Program-made: the position numbers and the translations under genes
Shown here: positions 55,174-64,000 of the stretch, piece after piece
How the letters are laid out: each line of letters begins with the position of its first letter
How positions within the stretch are numbered: position 1 is the stretch's first letter
Notes under the pieces: model-generated
Database searches by the model: none
Told to the model about the DNA's origin: nothing
The model's input: the letters and a program-made list of their open reading frames with translations, nothing else
Origin: Tetrapyrgos nigripes
Taxonomy: Eukaryota; Basidiomycota; Agaricomycetes; Agaricales; Campanellaceae
Direction of reading: 5' to 3'
DNA length: 64,000 bases
NCBI GenBank assembly: GCA_013368315.1
Contig: JAACJM010000035.1
Location: 434,001 to 498,000 of the forward strand

Positions 55174-56442
55174 CAACTTCTCTTTCCCATCCTCATCAAC
55201 CACTACCAAGCTCGGAATTTGCCCCCTTGTCCCATTGCTGGGCTCCCTTTCCACCAACTTTCCAATGTCCCACATAGTGCTTGAACTGGCCTCCTCTAGA
55301 TACTCCAACCACATCTTTGCCTTTGCTCTTCTGATTTCTGCTGAGTAGGTTTGTTGCATGCATCAGTATTCTTCATGTATTGGGTGTCCAGTGTCAAATT
55401 GTTTCTTGTATGATTTGGCACCTAGGCTTCAAGCTCGCTGTTGCATGGCTTCCAGAGTACCATTCCACCATCTTCGCTGTTGGGGACATGGCTTCTTCTT
55501 CAACACCATCACCTCTACCATCTGCACCACTGCTTCATCAAACCCTTTTATCACATTCCAAAATTCCTCCTCTGTCTCCAGTTCTCTAGGCTCAGCAATC
55601 TTCCTCAACTCCTCTATTAGCCTCTTCCTAAACTTTTCCCAATCCACCTTGCTCCAGTTCCATCCTTCCCTTGGTACAGTGTTGTCCACTGATATGTCAA
55701 GAGTGGTTACTATGGGTATATGGTCATGGACTAGACCACATCTGTTAATGTCAGTATTGCAATAGATGAGCCGCTCCTTCAGATTGTCAGAACTGAACAC
55801 ATTGTCAACTCAGGTATAGTTCCCAGTGGCCTTGTGTTGTATAGTGGGAATGAAGGGGGGAAGGAACATAGAGAGCTCATGTTTCACAGTGAGCTCAATT
55901 AGCTGTTGCGCTGCATCAAGATTTGGTCCCACTCACAGGTGGTGGTTCTGTTCTTCATCCCACATTGGGCTATGATGATTAAAGTTGCCTAGCCATAGAG
56001 TATGTAGAGGACCTTTCAATACCTCTCGTGTAACCTCTGTGTGATGCCACTGGTCTACACAGTCCAGGGCATCATCATTCTCACAGGTATTGTAAATGTT
56101 GATGACCCTTAACATCCCAAAATCTCCAGTAAATTGTACAATAGTAATGTCTGGGCGCTCAATAGGGAGAGCTGCCCAGGTGTTAGTGGCTAAACAAGTA
56201 TGAATGAAGAAAAGAGAATGGGAACGAGGACCACCATTGTGATGGTTGGTAGGGTATACTGCTTGAAAGTGTGTCAACCCTCTAGATTGCCCAAGAAAGT
56301 CTATAGAAGGCTCCTGGATTGCTATGATGTCGAAGTCAGAACCAGCATCCTTTAGCAGGCTATGCTGGACCAGCTCTGACTTATCCACGTTGAGCTGCAA
56401 AATGTGGAACTGTCTCTTGAGTTGACGTTGGGTGTCATTCAT
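55174..56442 (-). pseudogene. LINE ORF2, N-terminal part: APE-type endonuclease
   Basis: From ATG 56,442. Endonuclease blocks QFHILQLNVDKSELVQHSLL, FDIIAIQEPSIDFLGQSRGL, VIVQFTGDFGMLRVINIYN-like sequence, TLWLGNFNHHSPMWDEEQNH (relatives have GDFN), VDNVFSSDNL and a histidine region LVHDHIPIVTTLDIS. Linker helices to EKLVTPVT, where the KDZ transposon interrupts. Stops at about 55,929, 55,811, 55,434 and 55,362 are TGA in place of arginine. The frame on the two sides of the insertion differs by one after removal of one 7 bp copy, so an indel occurred as well. Confidence 0.85.
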
Positions 56443-58690
56443 AAAGATGGAGCAGGCAAAGATGCACTACTCAAGAGGTCCAGGAGTGTGGGGTCTTGTG
56501 ACCCCCAACTGCCCCTATGCCATTCTGGAGCATTGTGATATGCTCCTCGGGCCACAGAGGAAGAATGAGAACAAGAAGAGGAAGGGAAATTGAGAGTTGT
56601 TTGAGTCATACCTCCAGATCTACTGGCAGTTCCAGCCTTGGGTCTAGGAGCAACTGGTGGTCGCCTATTCCCTCCATCCCCTGGTTTTCCACCTGCGAGA
56701 CGACCCTTGCCCCCCCCAGGCCTGACCATGTCATGAACTGCTACAGTTCTTTGTCCTCCTTTATCTTCTACTACATTATTGAACCCATTTTCTGATCATT
56801 TGTCTATTGCATTTCCTTGATAAACCTTTTAAACCTTATATTACTGACTTTGAACCTTATAGAACCTGTCAAACTCTATAATAACTGTCAATCAATCTTC
56901 CATTTCATCGATCCTATCTTTACTCTACATTTCTCCACTTTCTCCTATCTTTCTCCTATCACTTATTCATTGTTCTATATAAACCACTAGACATTCTAAC
57001 TAGTCCTTTAGTTCGTTCACTTTGTCTCTGCTCTGTACTATACTATGCAGTGTAGAGCCTAGTCAGCTTACTCTTATTTCTCTATCTCTTTTTACTCTCA
57101 ATCAATCTTATTTGTGTGACTTGGGTGGTTTGCCATCAAGTGTATCAGCAACCTTGACAGACCATATGCCAGCTCTCGTCATACTGGGTCTACACTGTAG
57201 TCTTCCAGACCCCATCAAAATCTTCTTAAACTGGTGTGTCGTCCTGTACCCAGGTGTCAGGGTCTTCAGTAATGTAGAATTGATACCTCACCTCAGGGTC
57301 CCTGGCCTTCCTTTGCTCTAGTTTGTGTACAAAGGCTGGGCAGGTGCACTTGGCAGCCCATGTCCAACCATGTCACAATTAGTACAATACTTCACCTCAT
57401 CAGGGGCTAAGCATTGTTGGGTAGGATGGTGGTCCCTGCAGCATCCACAGGTGTCATGCTCTGCATCACATCTCCTTGCAATATGACCCCAGCCTTGATA
57501 CTGCATACATTGTAGTGGGTCCTGAATCTCTTTGTGGAATTCAATGTGCATCCAATTGATGAAAAGTCTGTGCCACATGGCATGGTTTGCAGTCTCCTGA
57601 GTGACAAAGGTGAATGCAACAAAGGCCTTTCATTGGTTAGGGTGCCATTTGGTGGGGTCCTTGATGTATGTAGTGGTGAGCAGACAAGCAGTCGGAAGGT
57701 TGTTATCAGCTTCAATCTTCGCAATGTCTTGTGGGAGGAATTTAGCAGTAACAGGGACATATGTCCCAATGGTCTTGTAGCTGTTGGCATTCACCTGTGC
57801 CACAGATCCCCAACCCTCGGTGAAATGTGTGAGCCTCTCCCCTTGTCGCATCCACATCACTTCTCCTGCATTTCTCAGAATGCAATGTGTGCCCTGTCCC
57901 TGCAATTTGCTGACACCAACAACCTTTACCAGTACATTGGTGACACCCTCCAGCTTGAAAACCTCTGCCAACACCAAATTGGCCTTCGTCACCAACTCCA
58001 GCTCTGTTAGCGCCCAGTCAGAGGCTGATTCCAAAAGCACCAATAACTTTTGGTCATCCAGCCTTCCCTTCTCAATTGTCTCCCTATGTTTGGGCCTTTC
58101 CAGCTGCACAGCAATGTCCTTTGACTGCACTGCCTGGGAGTACAGCTTACACTGTTTCGTGCCCTGGGCAGGCTCCATCACTTCTCCTTCCTCCACCCCA
58201 TCTCCCCCAGGGGTGTAATACGATTCTCCAGTCTTGCTGCCACCTCTTCCAATGTTCTCGTGGTACTCAGAACCCCCACTTTGCTGGCATCTACCATATC
58301 CATCAAAGGAGTCAACTTGTTACTCACCTCCTCCACAACCTGGTCTACAATGCAGTCTTGGACTTGTGTCGGGTCCCAAATGGTCGCTGTAATGATTTTT
58401 GCCATGAGATCAATCTTTTCCCATGCTTTCTTGCAGGTGTCCACACAGTGGGTTATCTTGCAGGTCTGTTCTGTGATGAGTTGTCGTAGTTTGCTGGGGA
58501 AGACTAGAAACAGGTTGTCGTCTTCATCCATGAGTTTTAATGCCACTGCCTGAGCCCATAGGTCTTGCAAAGTGTGATGTGTTTCTTCGCCTTGACTTGG
58601 AGAAGGTGTTGTCAATTTTGATGACATGGCCCTTGTGAGGGTAGTCTGTTGTGGTGTGCTCATCTGTTGTGGTCTTTGGTTCGGGCTCAT
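56439..58690 (-). pseudogene. LINE ORF1 (gag-like, zinc knuckles), split by a solo LTR
   Basis: From about 58,690 (MSPNQRPQQMS) with a helical N-terminal half (LMDEDDNLFLVFPSKLRQLI, VEEVSNKLTPLMDMVDASK), a region with AQGTKQCKLYSQAVQ, LLVLLESASDWALTELELVT, EVFKLEGVTNVLVKVVGVSK (RNA-recognition-like), then WHRLFINWMHIEFHKEIQDP and three zinc-knuckle-type clusters (CMQYQGWGHIARRC; CGCCRDHHPTQQC; CTNCDMVGH), and a Gly/Arg/Pro-rich tail ending SASLPAPSL at 56,439. It overlaps the ORF2 start by 4 nt. A shift near 58,190, TGA near 57,630 and TAA/TAG near 57,190-57,230 break it. The solo LTR at 56,729-57,159 lies between HMV and RPGGGKG. Confidence 0.75.
56729..57159 (+). mobile_element. Solo LTR, gypsy-3 family
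   Basis: 431 bp with TG...CA ends and a perfect 5 bp target duplication GACCA (56,724-56,728 and 57,160-57,164). Similar along its length to the gypsy-3 LTR at 59,910-60,350, in the opposite orientation. Left after recombination between the two LTRs of a full element inserted in LINE ORF1. Confidence 0.9.
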
Positions 58691-58836
58691 AGTAGGTGTA
58701 GATTATATAGTTATTGCTATCTAGGCTGTAACACTGGTCCACTGAGGCTTCTTTCATCCTTTGGCTTTTTAGGCTGTGGGAATAATAGAAGTGGTGGTGG
58801 TACTAAGTCAAGATGCCTCTCCTCCAACATATACTT

Positions 58837-59909
58837 ATAGTACTGACTTCCTCTCCTCCTAGCATTGGCAGGAAAGGACAGGTTAAATCCTGGACTTTGC
58901 ATGTCGCAGATCTGACACCTCAGCCTTGGCCACTTCATCTGAGTTATGCTGGCACCATCTCTGGGTGTTGTTCCCCTCTTCACCTGCTTTTTGAGGATTT
59001 ATCAGTGTTCGCCATAAGGGTTAAGCCTTACTTATGCTAAGGGCTTAACTTCTTAAGGGATGTAAGCTGTAACAATACTGGCAACCCTTAAGCACCCTTA
59101 AGTATGGCTTAAGAGGTAGTAGTCACATGAAATTAGCCACTCCAATTTATAATGGTAATGAGGGAGGCTAATTAGGTTCAAATTCACCTTTAAAATCTTG
59201 TTTTGTAGTTAACCTTGCCATTCTCTCTGGCTCCCATAAAATTCTCACACCCCTATTCCCCACTGCCAAGCAGTGCATCTATGCGTCTGGCCATGTCACA
59301 GTGGCCCATTTTGTGCAAAGCCAGATAGATGGCCTGTACTATAAACTACGCTAGCACAAAGCATTGTTTGTATTGGAAATCATGTTGTTATGGATTCAAT
59401 CCAGCATTGGAGAGAACCTTCAAGCAATACTTAGAATAGAATTATGTAGAATTTTCTAGACACTTTTACACTAGTATACAAGGCCTCTGTAGGAGATTAC
59501 AATAATTAAACTCCTTTTTCTACTCTACAGATTCCACTGTGCAACTCATTTACAATAGTTTGAAGGCCACTTAATCCACTTACACTGAATTCATAAGTCG
59601 TTGGGATCTCTCTTGGCCCACATGCATTATGAAAGGGGTGTGGGCCAACACTGAAGCGTGGTGAGAACGAGTCCAGTGAGCTCAAAGATTCTACACAGCA
59701 ATCCAGTAAACAGTGTGTAGAATTGTGTGGGTTGCCACTGCATGCCAGTATGTCAGTAGCACGCGTACATACTGAAAATTTTGTTTGAGTTCTCATCCAC
59801 TATGTCAAAATAAATTCTAAAGAATATCTGAACCTATGGCCTGTATCTAATCTTGCACATTCTTAAAACAACAAATTTTGTACATTTTGTACTTGTATGA
59901 CTTGGAAAA
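58837..59909. other. Repeat-island flank, no gene; CTTAAG cluster
   Basis: Sequence that followed DUF6534 copy 2 before the LINE inserted, then AT-rich DNA without a supported gene. At 59,018-59,115 several AAGGG, CTTAAG and CCCTTAAG motifs cluster, reminiscent of the KDZ ends but with no partner end found. Confidence 0.4.
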
Positions 59910-60350
59910 TGTCAAGATCGTTGATACACTCAATGACAAACCACCCAAGTCACACAGAGACAAGATCGATTGAGAATAGAGAGATAGATAGAGAATAGGA
60001 GTAAGCTGACTATACTCTACACTGCATAGTACTAGTACGGAGCAGAGATGAAGTGAACAAACTAAAGGACTAGCTAGAATGTCTAGTGGTTTATATAGAA
60101 GAACAATGAATAAGTGATAGGAGAAACATAGAAGAAATAGGAGAAACATAGGAGAAAGTGGAGAAATGTAGGGTAAAGATAGGATCGATGAAATGGAAGA
60201 TTGATTGACAGTTATTATAAAGTTTGTGAAATCAGTAATATAAGGTTTAAAAGTTTTATCAAGGAAATGCAATAGACAAATGATCAGAAAACAGGTTCAA
60301 TAATGTAGTAGAAGATGAAGGAGGACAAAGAACTGTAGCAGTTTGTGACA
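59910..60350 (-). repeat. gypsy-3 3' LTR
   Basis: 441 bp, TG...CA ends, tandem GAAACATAGGAGAAA-type units near 60,121-60,165. Partner of the solo LTR at 56,729. Confidence 0.85.
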
Positions 60351-60486
60351 TTACCCCCTCTTTAAGTTGTGCTTTCACCTGGAGCACACATGTACTTCTC
60401 CAAATATCCTCCATGCTAATTCCCATTGAACATACTGTAGATCCTACTTGTACCAGGTTTGGTGGGCGATATGCATCTGGGTGATT

Positions 60487-63400
60487 TCAATGGAAAGCTT
60501 TGATCATCTCCTTTAATTTCGTTAACCCTGATGCTGATTCCCATGAATTCTCTGAGTCCAAGTAGTCTAACCACTTGACCAAGTACTGTACTCCTTGATG
60601 ATTTGTAGTTGGCTTTGAATCTAGAATTGCCTCAATGTCATACTCATTATCCTCCAGTAGTAATTCCACTGGTTCCTGGGTAGTTTTCTCCATGAGCTTC
60701 AGTTTCTTTGTATGGTGATAGTAATGAAGTGTGGAAGACTGGGTGAATTTGCCAGGTGTTTGGCAGTTTGAGCTGATAGTTAACTTCACCAATTATGTCA
60801 GTGATTTCAAATGGTCCATGACGACAGTTTGCCAACTTAGCTTTTGGCCTTGTTGTTTTCAAATTCTTCCCATCCAATAGTACTTTATCTCCAACTTTGA
60901 ACTTCACCCCTTCTTTTATGTGGTCCATATTCCCTCTCCATCAGCTCTGCAGCAGTTGTTAGACTTGCTTTCAACTCTTCACATAGTGCTTCCAGATTCT
61001 GAAGGTGTTCTTCAACTTTTGGTATGTGTGACGATGGATTGATTGATGGAAAGAGTCGAGGAAGATATCCATGGAGTAATTCGAAAGGTGATTTTCCAGT
61101 GGCTGAGTGGATATGAGTATTATGGCAAAACTCAGCATATGGCAGATATTTGACCCAATCATCTTGGTGATAGTTACAGAAGGTTCATAAGTATTGTTCA
61201 AGTTCTTGATTGAACCTTTCAGTCTCACTATCTGTTTGTGGGTGATAAGCCATACTAAGAGCTGAGGTGATACCTAACTTAGCATATATCCCTCTCATGA
61301 CCTGGCTTGCAAACTGTGGTCCTCGATCCGATATCATCTTGTCCCATAGACCATACCATTGCCAAGTGTTATTGAACAAAACATCAATAGTGCTGTCACT
61401 GTCAATATCTTTTCAGCAGGGAGAAATGACTACTGTCTTCGTCCACCAGTCCACTGTTATGTGAATTGTATTGAAACCTTCGCATTCTGGAAGATCCATG
61501 ATAAAATTGGTGGTAATGGTACCAAAGGGTCATTCTGGAACGCCGTTTGGGATCAATGGTACATGTGTTGGATGGTTTTGTGCCTTGGTCAATTGACAGG
61601 TAGCACATCCTTTGACATAATCGCAAACAAATACTGACATACCAGGCCACCAAAATTCTCTACTAACTAGTTCATAGGACTTGAACTGGCCTGGGTGTCC
61701 CACGGTGAGACTATCGTGATGCATTTTGACTATGTCTCTATGTAATTGGTGGTTGTAGGGGATGTAGACTTTGCCTTGGAATAAATAATCCTGTCTTTGT
61801 AATTCCATTCCTATGACTTCAAGAGCACTCACAACTTCCTTGTCTTTCTTTGGACATTCTTTGATTCGTCTTCTCAATTCAGCATCTCCCATTGCAACCA
61901 CTGCCCCTGGTCTTGTAGCTCGAATTCTGAAGAATTTGGGATCTAGTAATACTCTATCCTTATTGTCGTCTTCGACCCCCTCTTTATGATCTGGCCTTTG
62001 AGAAAGAGGATCACTTCAATTAAGACTTCTGGGTTTATGGATAAGGATGAAATTGAATCTGGTGAGAAACAGAGCCATCCTTGCTTGTTGTCAGCTAAGT
62101 TTCTGAGAGGTGGTGAAGTACTCCAGATTTTTGTGGTCAGTGAGGATCTCGATAGTGTGTGATGTGCCTTCAAGGTAATGTCACCAGGCCTCCAATGCCT
62201 GTATGATCACTAACAGCTCTTTATCATGAATGTCGTAGTTTTGTTCAGTTTCAGATAAGGATTTCAATAGGTAAGCAACTGGATGCCACTTGTCATCTGA
62301 TCCTTTCTGTGACAGGATACCTCCAGTGGCATAATCAGAAGCATCTACTTCTACTCGATATGGTTTAGAATGATCAGGCATCAGAAGGACTGGTGAAGAA
62401 GTAAATGCATCTTTGAGTGCCTGAAAGGCTTCTTCTGCATCAACAGACCATTTCCAGGGTTCATCTTTCTTTGTAAGATAGAAAAGTGGTCGAGTGACCT
62501 TAGAGAAGTCATGTATAAAGCAATGATAGAAGCTTCCAAATCCTAAGAATGATTGAACATCTTTGACGTTTTGCAGTGTTGGCCATTCGGTGATGCCTTT
62601 AACTTTGACAGGATCCATTTCCAATGTATTGTGAGAGACAATGAGACCTAGGAATTCTACTGAGCTAGCTTCAAAGGTACACTTCTCTGGTTTGGCATAA
62701 AGGTCGTTTTCCTGAAGTTGTGCAAGCACTTGTTTGACCATTTGTTGGTGCCGTGAACATCAAGATATCATCCATGTAGATGACGACTTTTCCTGAATCG
62801 ATGAGGTCCTTGAAAAGGGTGTTCATCATTGCCTGAAATGTTGCAGGGGAATTCATAAGACCAAAAAACATCACTGTTGGTTCAAAGAGTCCTCTACTGG
62901 GGAAAGGTGCCACTGCTTCGCATGGCAAGTTATGAGGCCCTCCTCAACAAAATCATACCAAAATTTCACTCTTGTATTGACTACATTGCAGCTACTTGCA
63001 AAGTAGTATGAGCAAAATAAGTTGGGAGTTTGAACCCGTGGAAAAGACTTTGAGGTTGCTACAGGTTGCTAAGAGTATGACATAAATTAAACATAAATTA
63101 ATGACGATGGAGAGGCAAGAATTGTGAGGGAGTCAAGGCCAAAGCCAAGCTTCAGAAGTGGAGGAAGTAGGGCAGCGAGTGCTGGCAAATCTCAGATAAT
63201 AATTAATATGGCCACACTTCCAGAGAGAAGGCCGTGGACGCAAGTAAGTATCTCATGAAGCATGACGCTGGCAGTGAAGGTGAGATGAGTTGACACGCTG
63301 GCATGACGTCAACGGTCGTTGGACCCGGTCCAGACTGAGTCTGGACATTTCGGGTTGTCGGGAAAGTAGAGACAGCGTGGGGTGATGACTGGTGGCGACT

Positions 63401-64000
63401 GGTGACGACACGCAGTGGTCATACAGCCAATTGAGTGGCAACGAAAAGGGGTGGGAGTTTGAGGTCATGGTAAAATTTTTGAGGTCAACATAAGTTAACT
63501 CAGCCTTTAAGAGGCCTTGTAATTTGTCTTGAACACTGCCTTCCACTCATCTCCTTTTTTTATTCATACATTACTATACCCCCATCACAGGTCAATCTTT
63601 GAAAAAACTCGTGCCCCTTTAAGTTTGTTGACCAATTCCAATATGAGTGGTAAAGGGTATTCGTTCTTTATAGTCCCTTTGTTCAATGCTTGGTAGTCCT
63701 GTACAGGGCATAGCTTTCCGTCTTTCTTTTTAACAAAGAAAAAGGGACTTGCCATAGGAGACTTCGACGGTCTTATGTATTCCTTTTCTAAGTTTTCATC
63801 AATGAAGTTGTCAAGTTCTTGTTGTTTGTTAGGGGATAAGGGATAGGTTTTGCAAGGACAAGGTTCAAAGTCCAGCTTCAGTTTGATAGCATGATCCCAT
63901 TCGCCACATTTTGGTAGTCGTTCTGAAGTTTGTTTGTCAAAAACTGGTAAAAACTGATGATATTGGAATGGAATCTTATCTGTAAGTGATATGTCTTCTT
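60487..64000 (-). pseudogene. gypsy-3 pol, decayed and interrupted
   Basis: Right to left: RT with the DL-stop-WGYSNV-stop-IKKGDEWK block (both arginines are TGA), then the Helitron-like insert, then RGLFEPTVMFFGLMNSPATF and VIYMDDILMFT with a small deletion and frameshift right after it (about 62,755); RNase H (VEVDASDYATGG); integrase (HHDSLTVGHPGQFKSYE, CATCQLTKA, ISDRGPQFASQ, YHPQTDSETERFNQE); chromodomain YDIEAILDSKPTTNHQGVQY then LVKWLDYLDSENSW. Further TGA-for-arginine stops at about 60,488, 61,193, 61,421, 61,531, 62,017 and 62,093. Clearly dead. Confidence 0.85.
62897..63522 (-). mobile_element. Helitron-like non-autonomous insert, copy 2
   Basis: 626 bp, interrupts the RT of gypsy-3 between KTN and RGLFEP. 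Same ends as the insert at 27,700-28,127 (CTGGGGAAAGGTGCCACTGC at the left; ACATAAGTTAACT...GGCCTTGTAA at the right). Removing it restores the conserved RT reading without any leftover duplication. Read on the minus strand it sits between A and T and ends with a hairpin 11 nt before its 3' end. Confidence 0.6.

Larger units (their letters stand above)
40411..58823 (-). mobile_element. Tad1-like non-LTR retrotransposon (LINE), full length, interrupted
   Basis: Flanked by a perfect 13 bp target duplication CCAACATATACTT (40,398-40,410 and 58,824-58,836); the bases after the right copy (ATAGTACTGAC) match the flank of DUF6534 copy 1, confirming the insertion point. The 3' end at 40,411 carries a short A tail on the coding strand. 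Without its two inserts (KDZ 43,464-55,166; solo LTR 56,729-57,159) it is about 6.3 kb, normal for a complete two-ORF element. ORF1 with zinc knuckles, ORF2 with APE endonuclease, RT, RNase H and a C-terminal CCHC motif, as in the fungal Tad1 clade. Many TGA stops. Confidence 0.9.
59910..64000 (-). mobile_element. Ty3/gypsy chromovirus (gypsy-3), partial at the window edge
   Basis: 3' LTR at 59,910-60,350 (TGTCACAAAC... ...ATCTTGACA on the coding strand), polypurine tract AAAGAGGGGGTAA at 60,351-60,363, then pol reading leftward from beyond the right edge. Closely related to gypsy-2 in protein sequence. Protease, gag and the 5' LTR would be outside the window. Confidence 0.85.

Noticed and set aside
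16820..64000. TGA recoded as an amino acid in the repeats
   Set aside because: The SDR-side and receptor-like host genes and the PMP3-like gene end in TGA, and LTR differences show the same CpG bias in non-coding DNA.

Overview
The window looks like nuclear DNA of an Agaricomycete (mushroom-forming basidiomycete). Genes have many short (about 50-100 bp) GT-AG introns, and the mobile elements (KDZ transposon, Tad1-like LINE, Ngaro/DIRS-type element, chromodomain Ty3/gypsy elements) are the usual basidiomycete set. The left quarter (about 1-15.5 kb) is ordinary gene space: a seven-helix receptor-like protein (minus), a short-chain dehydrogenase (minus), a 1,255-residue serine-rich disordered protein (plus) and a small PMP3-type membrane protein (plus). 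Small transposons (CACTA-, mariner- and hAT-like) lie between them.

From about 15.6 kb to the right edge the window is a nested repeat island built on two diverged copies of a DUF6534-type membrane-protein gene. (1) 16.66-26.58 kb: a DIRS-order element with split direct repeats A1...B1-A2...B2, broken by a 322 bp solo LTR and by a 6.05 kb Ty3/gypsy element (gypsy-1). (2) 27.62-37.62 kb: DUF6534 copy 1, split by a 428 bp Helitron-like insert and a 7.85 kb chromodomain gypsy (gypsy-2). (3) 38.54-40.32 kb: DUF6534 copy 2, with a full-length Tad1-like LINE just downstream (40,411-58,823, 13 bp target duplication). The LINE is itself split by an 11.7 kb four-gene KDZ transposon (43,464-55,166) and by a solo LTR (56,729-57,159). 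(4) 59.91-64 kb: a third gypsy (gypsy-3), cut by a second Helitron-like insert and running off the window.

Most in-frame stops in the island are TGA where the family normally has arginine, and the differences between paired LTRs are mostly CpG transitions. This fits decay by deamination of methylated CpG. Most elements are therefore dead copies, but their layout is readable. The points that most deserve a second look are: the four-gene KDZ element with palindromic CTTAAG end arrays; an intact cysteine/histidine- and WG/GW-rich ORF placed after pol in gypsy-2; a gag stop preceded by a GGRTTTT shift site in both gypsy-1 and gypsy-2; the split-repeat DIRS element; and the two Helitron-like hairpin inserts.
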